Below, piece by piece: positions 54,451-62,790 of a stretch of 64,000 nucleotides of DNA (the first letter of the stretch is position 1; each line of letters begins with the position of its first letter). Source of the DNA: Gp1-AA145 sp963757135 (lineage in GTDB: Bacteria; Acidobacteriota; Terriglobia; Terriglobales; Acidobacteriaceae). The position numbers were made by a program, and so were the translations under genes. The notes under the pieces are model-generated. The model did no database searches, had not been told where the DNA came from, and saw only the letters and a program-made list of their open reading frames with translations. Location of the stretch: contig CAVWQE010000008.1 of assembly GCA_963757135.1 (NCBI GenBank), positions 496,001 to 560,000 of the forward strand. The letters run 5' to 3'.

Positions 54451-55815
54451 ATGGACCAGAGCCTCAGCCTGATTCTCATCAACCTGATGGTGAAGCTTGG
54501 CCTCGCCGCGGCGCTCGCCGCTGCGTTGGTGCGTTCGGTGGAGTTCAAGTCGTTGCTCTTCCGCGAAGACCGCTCGTTGCGTGACCGCATTTACCTGGTG
54601 TTGTGGCTGGTGATTTCCGGATGGATCGGCAAAGCCCTCGTGCTTGGTGTTTGGATTAAATTCGGCCCCGCCAATAGGTTCACCGGCGATCTTCTGTTCG
54701 AAACTACGATTCTTCTGGGCGCGCTCGCCGGACGCGGCGCCGGTGCATTCGGCGGAGCTCTCATGGCTATTCCGGCGGCTTTCAATGGGGCTTGGTTGCT
54801 GCTTCCAATGAACGCTTTGATCGGGCTGGTGGCGGGCCAGTTGCGCGAGTTCAGCCCCAATCACGAAGAGATCTGGAAGTTTTCGCCATTCAACTATCTC
54901 AGCGTTCTGCGCTGGTTTCGGCGGACCGAGCCCCGCCCCAGCTTCTCCGATTGGCAAATGGTATTCCTGCTCAGCATTCTGGTATTGCGTTTCATGCAGA
55001 ATACCGCTATGCGGTGGATGCCTGCGTATAACAACCCCCCACAGCCGCATTGGATCGAGGCACTGGGCTATGCGGCTTCGGTCACGGTGATTGTTATCGA
55101 GCTCAAAATCTGGAACGGAGTACGCCTCCAAATCAAGCTGGAAGAGCAGGAGCGTCTGTTATTGCAGGCACGCATGGCGGCCCTTCAGAACCAGATCAAT
55201 CCGCATTTCTTGTTCAATACGCTCAATTCGGTTTCGTCCCTGGTCCGCATCGCGCCCGACACCGCGCGCGAACTGATCATCAAGCTCGCCGCCATTCTCC
55301 GCAAGCTGCTCCACAGCAGCGATGCTTTCGTTCCTTTGCAGGAAGAAATCGACTTCATCGACAATTATCTCGATATCGAAGTGGTGCGCTTCGGCCGCGA
55401 CAAATTGAAAGTGGTCAAGGAACTCGATCCGGCATCGCTCGACGTGATGGTGCCGAGCATGCTCTTGCAACCGCTGGTTGAGAATTCCATCAAGCACGGG
55501 CTCTCCTCGAAGATCGACGGCGGCAGCATTTTCCTGCGCAGCCTTCTCACGGATTCTTTGCTCACGGTCGAAGTGGAAGACGACGGCGTAGGCATGGGTG
55601 CGGCGCAATTGCTCGAACGGCCAACCGGACTGGGAGAGGGCGGGATCGGAATGGCCAACGTCGCCGAACGGCTGAAGGTGTTGTACGGCGATACCGCCAG
55701 GATGACAATCGACAGCCGCAATGGAACCGGTACCCTGGTTCGCTTGCGCTTGCCTGTATTACCCAGCGATATGAGCCAGCTTTTCTACGAAGAACGCGCC
55801 AGCACCCGCCAGTAG
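54451..55815 (+). CDS. LytS/YehU-type sensor histidine kinase
   Basis: 454 aa. Five or so transmembrane helices (residues 8-220) resemble the 5TMR-LYT sensor domain. The His_kinase domain starts MAALQNQINPHFLFNTLNSV, with the phosphoacceptor His in NPHFLFN. A HATPase with MVPSMLLQPLVENSIKHGL and DDGVGM follows. The usual partner, a LytTR response regulator, is not adjacent and none is in the window. The 3' end overlaps the convergent bshA by 31 bases. Confidence 0.92.
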   Translation: MDQSLSLILINLMVKLGLAAALAAALVRSVEFKSLLFREDRSLRDRIYLVLWLVISGWIGKALVLGVWIKFGPANRFTGDLLFETTILLGALAGRGAGAFGGALMAIPAAFNGAWLLLPMNALIGLVAGQLREFSPNHEEIWKFSPFNYLSVLRWFRRTEPRPSFSDWQMVFLLSILVLRFMQNTAMRWMPAYNNPPQPHWIEALGYAASVTVIVIELKIWNGVRLQIKLEEQERLLLQARMAALQNQINPHFLFNTLNSVSSLVRIAPDTARELIIKLAAILRKLLHSSDAFVPLQEEIDFIDNYLDIEVVRFGRDKLKVVKELDPASLDVMVPSMLLQPLVENSIKHGLSSKIDGGSIFLRSLLTDSLLTVEVEDDGVGMGAAQLLERPTGLGEGGIGMANVAERLKVLYGDTARMTIDSRNGTGTLVRLRLPVLPSDMSQLFYEERASTRQ

Positions 55816-56945
55816 AATTCCTCGTACTGAGGAATGATTTTCTTCGATGAGAATTTCTCCGCGGCGGCTTTGCGGCATTCTCTTCCCATCGTGCGGAGAC
55901 GATTTTCGTCTCGCAGGATTTCGACGGCATAATTCGCCATGGCGTCCACGTCGCCGACATCGGCCAGCCAGCCGGTCTTACCGTGATCAACAACTTCCGG
56001 CATGCCGCCCACACGCGTGCCGATTGGGACCACTTCGCAAGCCATGGCTTCAAGAGCGGCAAGTCCAAACGACTCGAGCTCACTGGGTTGTAAAAGGACA
56101 TCAGCAATTGCCAGCTTCTCGGCCACCTGTTCCTGCTTGCCTAGAAAGAGTACATCGTTGTGAATACCTTTCTGCACCGCCAGCCTCTCTGCCGGTGAGC
56201 GCTCCGGGCCGTCGCCCATCAGCAACAGCTTGGCGGGAATTTTCTTGCGGACACGATCGAATATCTCAATCACGTCCATCACACGTTTGACGGGACGGAA
56301 ATTTGAGACATGCACCAGGACTCGCTCGCCCTTAGGGGCGTATTCGGCACGGCTCTTGCCAACTTCTTTATCGCGGCAATAGAGATCGCAATTTACGAAG
56401 TTGTAAATGACTTCGATATTGTTGGTTATGCCAAACTCGGTCAATGTGCGCTCGCGCAAATAATTCGAAATTGCAGTAACGCCGTCGCTCTGTTCAATGG
56501 AAAAACGCGTCACCGGAAGATAGGACGGGTCCAGTCCCACTAGAGTGATGTCCGTGCCGTGCAATGTAGTGACAAACGGCAAACGGCGGTGTTTCGGGCC
56601 CCAGGCAAGCATTTGCCGCGCCAGCATCGCGCTTACCGAGTGGGGGATTGCGTAGTGCACATGCAGTAAGTCGAGGTCATAAATCTCAGAGACTTCCGCC
56701 ATGCGCGTGGCCAATGCCAAATCGTAGGGAGGATATTCGAACAGCGGATATCGCGAAACTTCAACTTCGTGGTAGTGAATGTTGGGGGCGGGCCGCGTCA
56801 GGCGAATGGGCTGCGCATAGGAAATGAAGTGAATCTCGTGGCCGCGTTGCGCCAGCTCCAGGCCCAGTTCGGTCGCGACCACGCCGCTGCCGCCGTATGT
56901 CGGATAGCACGTAATTCCGAGCTTAAGCCTGCGACCATCTGCCAT
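55785..56945 (-). CDS. bshA: N-acetyl-alpha-D-glucosaminyl L-malate synthase (bacillithiol pathway)
   Basis: 386 aa from ATG 56945; an in-frame ATG lies 12 codons upstream. It is a GT4 glycosyltransferase. The N-terminus KLGITCYPTYGGSGVVATELG is diagnostic for BshA. YAIPHSVSAMLARQML, HVSNFRPVKRV and PSELESFGLAALEAMA also match. It joins GlcNAc from UDP-GlcNAc to malate, the first step of bacillithiol synthesis. bshB and bshC are not in the window. The stop lies inside the kinase 3' end. Confidence 0.92.
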   Translation of the reverse strand: MADGRRLKLGITCYPTYGGSGVVATELGLELAQRGHEIHFISYAQPIRLTRPAPNIHYHEVEVSRYPLFEYPPYDLALATRMAEVSEIYDLDLLHVHYAIPHSVSAMLARQMLAWGPKHRRLPFVTTLHGTDITLVGLDPSYLPVTRFSIEQSDGVTAISNYLRERTLTEFGITNNIEVIYNFVNCDLYCRDKEVGKSRAEYAPKGERVLVHVSNFRPVKRVMDVIEIFDRVRKKIPAKLLLMGDGPERSPAERLAVQKGIHNDVLFLGKQEQVAEKLAIADVLLQPSELESFGLAALEAMACEVVPIGTRVGGMPEVVDHGKTGWLADVGDVDAMANYAVEILRDENRLRTMGRECRKAAAEKFSSKKIIPQYEEFYWRVLARSS

Positions 56946-57006
56946 GAACGATTCGATGGCTACGCCCTGCCGGGGATTCAATTTTAAGGATTTGGAAGCT
57001 GGAGCT

Positions 57007-57684
57007 TTAGCTGCCTTGGGCGGCGGAGACCGAGAAGCCCTTGTCCGTCTTCTCGAGATACTGCTGAAGTTTTTCCTGATTGTGCATTTCCAGCACGGTG
57101 AATTCGATGCCCATGCCCACGCCCGGATCGCTTGCGCGAACCAGACCCTTGGTGCTGATCTTCTGAGAATCGATCCAGAAGGTAATGATCACTTCGCTGC
57201 CGATTGGCAGCGGCGAGAGGCTCTCCACGTAGCAGCCGCGTCCACCAATGTCAGTAGCGCTGCATTGCATGTGGGGGCGGCTGCCATGATTGAAACTAAT
57301 GGTAAGTGGGAAACTGACTTTGTGGCGCGTGAACCTGCGTTTGTCTGATTCCCGCGGTGCAACCCGCGCCGCGGTTTGAGTTTCGGACGTTGCCTCAGCC
57401 CAGGGCGCGGTTTGACCAGCTTGCAGCTGTATTCCTGCTTCGACGGTATTCGGCAGAAAACCCGGCTTAACCCATTTGATCTCAAAGCGGGCCTTCTTAT
57501 CGGCATGTTGTACGCCGATCACTTCGCCGACTTTCAACGAGTGCTCAATCCGTGTCAGTGTCGCGCCTTCGCTGCTCAGATTCGATGCCACGGCCTTCTG
57601 GAAGAAAGCCTTGCCGTCCGCATTCATGCCAAAGATGCGTACGGGGATCTCAGCCGACACTCGTGACTCGGGTCTCTTTTCCAT
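57007..57684 (-). CDS. Protein with two PilZ-like domains
   Basis: 225 aa. The first half (RPESRVSAEIPVRIFG ... ASNLSSEGATLTRI) resembles a degenerate PilZ domain. The second has the full RxxxR-(x)n-DxSxxG-like pattern (KRRFTRHKVSFPLTISF ... DIGGRGCYVES), and binds c-di-GMP in relatives. No membrane segment is present. It probably acts in surface or motility control. It lies between bshA and the ChbG-family gene, all on the minus strand. Confidence 0.85.
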   Translation of the reverse strand: MEKRPESRVSAEIPVRIFGMNADGKAFFQKAVASNLSSEGATLTRIEHSLKVGEVIGVQHADKKARFEIKWVKPGFLPNTVEAGIQLQAGQTAPWAEATSETQTAARVAPRESDKRRFTRHKVSFPLTISFNHGSRPHMQCSATDIGGRGCYVESLSPLPIGSEVIITFWIDSQKISTKGLVRASDPGVGMGIEFTVLEMHNQEKLQQYLEKTDKGFSVSAAQGS

Positions 57685-57776
57685 TGAAATCGTCCAATCA
57701 TACCCCGCATGCAGGCAGGCGGCGATAGCCCGAAAGTGTCGGTACTGCCGAAAGTACCGATACTTCCGGTGGTTTC

Positions 57777-58628
57777 TCAGGTTTGCAGGGGTAAATCCCG
57801 GTAGGAAATCAGTTGGATGCCCTCTCGTTGCAGGGCTTCTTTCGTCGACGGAGAGGTTAGAATCGCAAGTTCTTTCTCGCGGGAATCGCGCAGCCGAGTC
57901 TGAATCTTATCCAGCTCGGCGTCATTGTAGCCAGGGTGGCTGACGAACTCCCAAGTCCCTTCGGGAAGGTGCTGGATAAGGGATTCAAACGTTTGCTGAT
58001 TCAGGCCGCCCGTAGCGGCTACGCCGACACAGCCGTCGGGAGTTACAACGCCGGCGTTCGCGAGCGCCGTCTGAAAGCTGGCGCGAAAACGACGCATCAT
58101 GCGAAGCTGGAACTGCCGCTTCCAGTGCCGGACTGTAGCGAACACCAGAGGCTCAAACGGATTCCGCACTGCGCGGATGCCGCACTTTTTCGCGGCACGC
58201 AGCATCCCCTTTAGCACGACGGGGAACATATGCGTATGTTTGTGGGAGTCCAGATGGGAAACCCGAATGCCGGCAGCTTGAAGTTTCTGAATTTGAGCCG
58301 TCACTTCGGCTTCGATCTGTGCCGGATCAAGCCGACCGGTCGCAGCAAGCATGGCGAAATTCGTCAGACGATCGCGAAATCTTGGTCCTACCGTCAGTGT
58401 TGAAACTGTGGCCGCATCCGATACTGGAACTCCATCCACCAGCACTACGTGACATCCCACGCCGAGCCGAGGCGCCTGTGCCGCCAGCGTTGCGGCTTCG
58501 GCAAATTTTTCGCCGCAAGCCATCAACGTGGCAGATGTGACCACGCCGTGCGCGTGGCTTTCGATGATTCCGCGGTTTACTCCGCTAGTCAGCCCAAAGT
58601 CGTCGGCATTGATGATGAGGCGGCGCAA
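57777..58628 (-). CDS. ChbG/HpnK (YdjC) family carbohydrate deacetylase
   Basis: 283 aa. The metal site is INADDFGLT (Asp pair) with His in DSHKHTHMFP and HVVLVDGVP, as in ChbG/HpnK. These enzymes remove N-acetyl groups from chitooligosaccharides or the hopanoid head-group sugar. Substrate here unknown. A link to bacillithiol deacetylation is unlikely because BshB belongs to the LmbE fold. It is on the same strand as the PilZ and crcB genes. Confidence 0.9.
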   Translation of the reverse strand: MRRLIINADDFGLTSGVNRGIIESHAHGVVTSATLMACGEKFAEAATLAAQAPRLGVGCHVVLVDGVPVSDAATVSTLTVGPRFRDRLTNFAMLAATGRLDPAQIEAEVTAQIQKLQAAGIRVSHLDSHKHTHMFPVVLKGMLRAAKKCGIRAVRNPFEPLVFATVRHWKRQFQLRMMRRFRASFQTALANAGVVTPDGCVGVAATGGLNQQTFESLIQHLPEGTWEFVSHPGYNDAELDKIQTRLRDSREKELAILTSPSTKEALQREGIQLISYRDLPLQT

Positions 58629-58661
58629 GCTGGGAGTTTAACCTGTTGCGTTTGGTTATCG

Positions 58662-59033
58662 CTATCCGCGATGGAGCCGCACGCCGAGAACAACTGCAAA
58701 CAGGCACAACAAATTGTTGACTACGATGTTAAGCATGAAGGCTCCAAGCTTGCCTTCATGCAGATAGGCGATGCTTTCATATGCAAAAGCGGAGAAAGTT
58801 GTAAATGCTCCGCAAAACCCGGTTGCCATCAACAGTCGCCAGCGATCATGTTCATGGTCCGCGGTCCAGGTGAGAACGTAGCCCACGATGACGCAGCCCA
58901 CTACGTTTACGATTAACGTCCCGTAGGGAAAGCCGTGATGGTGTGATAATTCCGAGGACAGGTGTGTAATAAAAAACCGGGCCAGAGCACCGACAACAGC
59001 TCCGACAGCTACGCAAATGATGCTTAGCAGCAT
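58662..59033 (-). CDS. crcB: Fluoride ion channel CrcB/Fluc
   Basis: 123 aa with four transmembrane helices. The family signature GFCGAFTTFSAFAYE is present and the N-terminus has GALARFF. Fluc channels work as antiparallel dimers and let fluoride leak out of the cell. A fluoride riboswitch lies immediately upstream, and the ribosome-binding site AGGAG is inside its expression platform. The functional call is therefore strong on two independent grounds. Confidence 0.96.
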   Translation of the reverse strand: MLLSIICVAVGAVVGALARFFITHLSSELSHHHGFPYGTLIVNVVGCVIVGYVLTWTADHEHDRWRLLMATGFCGAFTTFSAFAYESIAYLHEGKLGAFMLNIVVNNLLCLFAVVLGVRLHRG

Positions 59034-59039
59034 GACGAT

Positions 59040-59103
59040 CTCCTACCAAGAAGTAGTAGGAGTCATCAGCCCTGGAGGGGCGGTTATGGCGAACTCCATC
59101 GCC
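59040..59103 (-). promoter_or_regulatory. Fluoride riboswitch (crcB motif) with translational expression platform
   Basis: On the minus strand the conserved crcB-motif elements occur in order: GGCGATGGAGTTCGCC, ATAACCGCC, a short hairpin CCCTCCAGGG, and CTGATGACTCCTAC. The P1 pair GGAGT/ACTCC covaries from the common GGCGT/ACGCC, keeping pairing. The 3' strand CTCCTAC (59056-59062) can instead pair with GTAGGAG (59040-59046), which holds the crcB Shine-Dalgarno. Ligand binding should therefore free the ribosome site (ON switch). Confidence 0.95.
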
Positions 59104-59149
59104 GTCGAATATTGTAGCAAACCGTATGCAATGCGGAGAACTTTCGCAC

Positions 59150-60343
59150 ATGAGCAATGAGACTCAGCAATCGCAACTCAAGAGCAGAGCGCTCAAGTTC
59201 GTTATGGCGATCGGCATCGTCAGCCTGTTTGCCGATTGGGCTTACGAGGGCGCGCGCAGCATCACCGGCCCGTATCTCGCGGTGCTTGGAGCCAGTGGCG
59301 CGCTGGTTGGCTTCATCGCGGGTTTCGGGGAACTGCTCGGCTATGGCTTGCGCATCGTCTCCGGCAAACTCAGTGAGCGCACCCATCAATTCTGGCCCAT
59401 GACTCTCTTCGGCTACACCGTGCAGATGACCGCCGTCCCTCTTTTGGCGTGGGCGCCGAACTGGCAGGTCGCAGGATTGCTCATCGTCGCCGAGCGCATC
59501 GGCAAGGCGATTCGCAATCCTCCCCGCGACGTCATGCTCTCGCATGCGGCCAAGCAGGTCGGATTAGGTTTCGGCTTTGGACTTCACGAAGCGCTCGATC
59601 AGCTTGGCGCGCTGGCTGGTCCATTGGTAATTGCTTTTGTACTGGCGCGCGGAGGCGATTATCGTGCCGCATTCGCCGCGCTGCTCGTGCCCGCAGTTCT
59701 CACCGTCATACTGATTTTCACCGCCCGCCTGCTCTATCCGAAGCCGCAGGATCTCGAGGCCACCAACGTTCCCAACGTACACACAGCTGGATTGCCGCAA
59801 ATCTTCTGGATCTACCTGGTGGGCGCGGTGCTGGTGGCGGCCGGGTTCGCCGACTTCTCGCTCATGGCTTTCCACTTTGAAAAAGCTGCGGTCATTTCGA
59901 AGACGTGGGTGCCGCTGTTCTACTCCGTCGCGATGGCGGTAAGCGGCGTCGGCTCGCTCGTTTTTGGACGCCTCTTTGATCGAGCAGGTATTTGGATACT
60001 TGTTCCTCTGACCCTGATCTCTGCAGCCTCAGCTCCCCTGGTGTTCCTGGGCGGCTTCTGGCTGGCCCTGATCGGCTCGGCCCTATGGGGCCTGGGGATG
60101 GGCGTGCACGAATCCATCATTCCCGCCGCTGTGGCTACAATGGTCCCGCAGCAGCGCCGGCCATCAGCGTACGGGACTTTTACCGCCGCCTACGGCGTGG
60201 CATGGTTCATCGGCAGCGTGATTATCGGCAAACTGTATGACGTTTCGCTCAGCGCTCTGATCGGCTTCTCGGTTGCGGCTCAGTTGCTCGCGATCCCGAT
60301 CTTCATCAGCGTGCGTCAGCGCGCGGCGGCGAATCAGAATTAG
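59150..60343 (+). CDS. Major facilitator superfamily transporter
   Basis: 397 aa from ATG 59150; the frame opens eight codons earlier, close to the riboswitch. Twelve hydrophobic segments; the cytoplasmic loop 2-3 has LRIVSGKLSERTHQFWP in the place of the MFS A-motif, and the central loop is charged. No family-specific motif is recognised. The substrate is unknown. It is divergent from crcB with about 45 bases to the riboswitch 5' end. Confidence 0.85.
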   Translation: MSNETQQSQLKSRALKFVMAIGIVSLFADWAYEGARSITGPYLAVLGASGALVGFIAGFGELLGYGLRIVSGKLSERTHQFWPMTLFGYTVQMTAVPLLAWAPNWQVAGLLIVAERIGKAIRNPPRDVMLSHAAKQVGLGFGFGLHEALDQLGALAGPLVIAFVLARGGDYRAAFAALLVPAVLTVILIFTARLLYPKPQDLEATNVPNVHTAGLPQIFWIYLVGAVLVAAGFADFSLMAFHFEKAAVISKTWVPLFYSVAMAVSGVGSLVFGRLFDRAGIWILVPLTLISAASAPLVFLGGFWLALIGSALWGLGMGVHESIIPAAVATMVPQQRRPSAYGTFTAAYGVAWFIGSVIIGKLYDVSLSALIGFSVAAQLLAIPIFISVRQRAAANQN

Positions 60344-60387
60344 GTGGGTTTCAGGAAGGAAGTTTTTGTCCGAGACAGGAGAGAGCA

Positions 60388-61125
60388 ATGGCAAAAAAAT
60401 TAGCGCTTCAGATAATCTTGAGCAGTGTTTTGTTCTGCACCTTGCAGTGCGCTCAAGCTCAGACAGTCACATGGGCTGGACGTTCCTGGAAGCTCACCAG
60501 CGGACACATGGCGGGGGTCGCGCCTGGCGATCCCGCCAACGTCACCATCGATGCCCACGGATACCTGCATCTCCGCATTGTCCGGGAGAATGGAAAATGG
60601 ACGGCCGCGGAATTATTTACCGCCGAGAACCTGGGTTTCGGAACCTATCAATGGATCGTCGAGGGGAACGTGTACGCCATGGATCCGACGACCGTGCTCG
60701 GCCTGTTCACCTACGGCCCCACGCACCACATCGGCGCGGACGCAGAAGACGAAATCGACATCGAGTTTTCCCAATGGAATAAAACCTGTCACGAATGCAA
60801 CGCGGACTTTACCGTCTATCCCGCCACCGGGCATCGCAAGCCCAAGGGAGTTTCCGCATGGGAAGACAATTTTCGCGTCACTGGCGGGTCTCTGACCACG
60901 GCTCGGATGGAGTGGTTCCCGGACCACATCGTGTTCACGCTGATGAACGGCGCTCAGCCCATCGGGACGGTTGCCGACGTGATCAAAGCCGAAACCTACA
61001 CCTCCGACGCGACCAACATTCCGCAAGTCGCCGCCCCTGTGGGCATCAATCTCTGGAGTTTCAAGCAGACACCCGCGCAAGATCAGTCCGTCGTGATTCG
61101 CGACTTCGAGTTCGTTGCGCACTAA
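60388..61125 (+). CDS. Secreted GH16-like concanavalin-fold protein
   Basis: 245 aa with a signal peptide (ending CAQAQTV). The GH16-type catalytic pattern EIDIE is present in DEIDIEFSQW (Glu/Asp/Glu). Strands such as GTYQWIVEGNVYAMDPTTVLGLFTY and MEWFPDHIVFTLM fit the jelly roll. It could be a glucanase or laminarinase-type enzyme, or a non-catalytic relative; the substrate cleft is not clear. No glycan-gene neighbours. Downstream lies a repeat cluster. Confidence 0.75.
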   Translation: MAKKLALQIILSSVLFCTLQCAQAQTVTWAGRSWKLTSGHMAGVAPGDPANVTIDAHGYLHLRIVRENGKWTAAELFTAENLGFGTYQWIVEGNVYAMDPTTVLGLFTYGPTHHIGADAEDEIDIEFSQWNKTCHECNADFTVYPATGHRKPKGVSAWEDNFRVTGGSLTTARMEWFPDHIVFTLMNGAQPIGTVADVIKAETYTSDATNIPQVAAPVGINLWSFKQTPAQDQSVVIRDFEFVAH

Positions 61126-61161
61126 GCGCGAGGTCGTTGGGCAGGCGCCGACTTTGAAATC

Positions 61162-61342
61162 AAAAGCTTTTAACCGCAGAGGGCGCAGAGATCGCAAAGA
61201 AAAACCGCAAAGATTCTTAGATCAAGAAACGTATAGAGTTGCTCTGCGAACTTTGCGTACTCTGCGGTTAAAAGCTTTTGCGGTTAGCGCTTTTTGAATG
61301 GAGTTGCTTTGCGAACTTCGCGCACTTCGCGGTTAAAAGCTT
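61162..61342. repeat. Inverted-repeat cluster of the AACCGCAGAG family
   Basis: Two nearly complementary arms, 61162-61199 (AAAAGCTTTTAACCGCAGAG...) and 61242-61279 (...CTCTGCGGTTAAAAGCTTTT), are followed by a third degenerate arm at about 61307-61342. The AACCGC-AGAGGGCGCAGAG core is related to the AACCGCAAAGGACGCAAAG arms of the array at 43876. Whole gap 61126-61532: no gene is supported; the rest before the tRNA shows no recognisable signal. Confidence 0.8.
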
Positions 61343-61532
61343 CTAGAGTTTAAAGCTTTTTGAAGATCGCGATGGTCACGATGGACACCTGCATTCATTT
61401 AATGGGAGAATCACACAAGGAGCCGCCAAAGCCGCCTCCGCCCGACCAATTCCTCTCGACGCGCCGGAGCACTCGCATTGAGTCTGGTCAGGCATCTGGA
61501 TCCTGGCTTAGGCCCCGAGCCCGTGAGTTATT

Positions 61533-61609
61533 GGGCGGTTAGCTCAGTTGGTTAGAGCGTCTCGCTTACACCGAGAAGGCCGCAGGTTCGAGTCCTGCAC
61601 TGCCCACCA
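61533..61609 (+). tRNA. tRNA-Val (anticodon TAC)
   Basis: 77 bases including an encoded CCA. The acceptor stem is GGGCGGT/ACTGCCC (one G-T pair), the D arm is TAGCTCAGTTGGTTAGAGC, the anticodon loop is CTTACAC (anticodon TAC, reading GTA and relatives), and the T arm is GCAGG-TTCGAGT-CCTGC. No variable long arm. It stands alone. Confidence 0.97.
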
Positions 61610-61620
61610 TGATTATCAGT

Positions 61621-61665
61621 GTCCAGCCCGGACATGGGTTACAGAACGTACCTAAGACATAGGTA
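61621..61665. repeat. Short palindromic sequences downstream of tRNA-Val
   Basis: Two small hairpins, GTCC-AGCCC-GGAC (61621-61633) and TACCTA-AGACA-TAGGTA (61649-61665), lie about 12 and 40 bases after the tRNA. The stretch GGACATGGGTTACAG ... ATAGGTAACAC resembles the terminal region of transposons I have seen near tRNAs, but no transposase is present. Possibly an IS scar. Confidence 0.35.
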
Positions 61666-61702
61666 ACACTTTTGGCTGAAGGGATTTCTTTTTAGGCCCA
61701 AG

Positions 61703-61734
61703 AAAAACGCCCGCCGTAAGGGACGAGCGTTTTT
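61703..61734. terminator. Probable bidirectional terminator
   Basis: AAAAACGC and GCGTTTTT form an inverted repeat with an imperfect GC-rich middle and a T-run on each strand. It lies between the tRNA on the plus strand and the minus-strand gene ending at 61765, so it could end both transcripts. Confidence 0.65.
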
Positions 61735-61764
61735 ACAAGCAAGCTGAGCCTCGAAGATAAAGCT

Positions 61765-62202
61765 CTAGTTATCGATTCGTTGCACTACCGAGAGAATCTT
61801 CCACTCACCATTGGTTTTTGAAAGCGTCATGTAATCTACCCACCCGGGAGTGACGAGTTTAGCGGACGCGATGTTCCGCGCGCCGTCCAGTACAGTAACC
61901 TCTTCCGTCCGTTGGGTTTGCGGCATGTGCCTGCCTCCGCCGCTGCGAACGTCTGCTACCAATTGCGGGCCTGTTTGCTCCCGCATCGGAATGTCTCCAT
62001 GAATCTTGTGCTTCAGGTAGTGAGGATGCAGCGTTTGCTCCATTCGGGCAGCATCGCCGGTGTAATAGGCCTCGATGTAGTTCGTTACCGTGAGACGCAC
62101 GGCCGAAGCATCGTCGCCAGAAGTCCTTTTCTGTTGCGCATTGATTGAGAGGTTGAAAAATAGAAACACGGTCAAGCTGAAGCCAAGTGCGAGGCGGTGC
62201 AT
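61765..62202 (-). CDS. Secreted NTF2-like (lumazine-binding-like) protein
   Basis: 145 aa from ATG 62202; the frame is open 13 codons more. The signal peptide (HRLALGFSLTVFLFFNLSINAQ) is followed by a cone-shaped NTF2 fold pattern. This pattern includes VTNYIEAYYTGDAARMEQTLHPHYLKH and a C-terminal KTNGEWKILSVVQRIDN, as in PF12893. Such domains bind small ligands or act as hydrolases; no catalytic residues are clear. The gene stands alone. Confidence 0.8.
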   Translation of the reverse strand: MHRLALGFSLTVFLFFNLSINAQQKRTSGDDASAVRLTVTNYIEAYYTGDAARMEQTLHPHYLKHKIHGDIPMREQTGPQLVADVRSGGGRHMPQTQRTEEVTVLDGARNIASAKLVTPGWVDYMTLSKTNGEWKILSVVQRIDN

Positions 62203-62396
62203 AGAGATGTCTCCGTGTAGCGAAAGGATCGAACGTTTCAATTATGAGCGCTTTCTTGGTGGATGAAGATATACCAAAGTCCATGTTGTGACGTGAACTT
62301 GGCAACAAATACGCTTCCGCTTGAATGTGTGGGCACCTGGCGTCGCCCACCTGTCAACAACATTTATTATTTCAAAGTCAGGTGAGGGGAGTTCCC

Positions 62397-62606
62397 ATGG
62401 CGTTTCCGATAAAAGTTTGCAGCATCTGCTCAGAAGAGTTTGAACTAAGACCCGGCAAACCGGGCTTTGCCAATCGGTGCTCGTCGTGCAGCGAGCCCGA
62501 GCCTGAGACGAATCCCGCGAATGCCGCCCAACGCGGCAGCAATAAAGAACTCGATCAGGAACGCAGAAAAGCCATGCGCGATCTTCTGTATCGCAGAGAC
62601 TCGTAG
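62397..62606 (+). CDS. Small zinc-ribbon-like protein
   Basis: 69 aa from ATG 62397, with GGTGAGGGGA upstream. Two CxxC pairs, VCSICSEEF and NRCSSCSE, suggest a zinc ribbon near the N-terminus. The C-terminus is charged and helical (KELDQERRKAMRDLLYRRDS). The function is unknown; DNA- or protein-binding is only an inference. Confidence 0.7.
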   Translation: MAFPIKVCSICSEEFELRPGKPGFANRCSSCSEPEPETNPANAAQRGSNKELDQERRKAMRDLLYRRDS

Positions 62607-62790
62607 CGTTTTACGGCGTTGCCGTCCCCTGGTTACCAAAGTCAGCCATACCATTGGCCTCCGGCACTTCTTAGCCGATACCTCCGAGTGCTCTCAATCA
62701 GTCAAGTTTAGAGGTATCGTGAGACCAAGGTGGCACTCCGCCCGTTTCGGCACAACATGAAGTCCATTCCTCGAACCACAAGGCTTATGT

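Noticed and set aside
61360..61542. 60-codon plus-strand frame before tRNA-Val
   Set aside because: It runs into the tRNA 5' end and has no ribosome site or conserved pattern.
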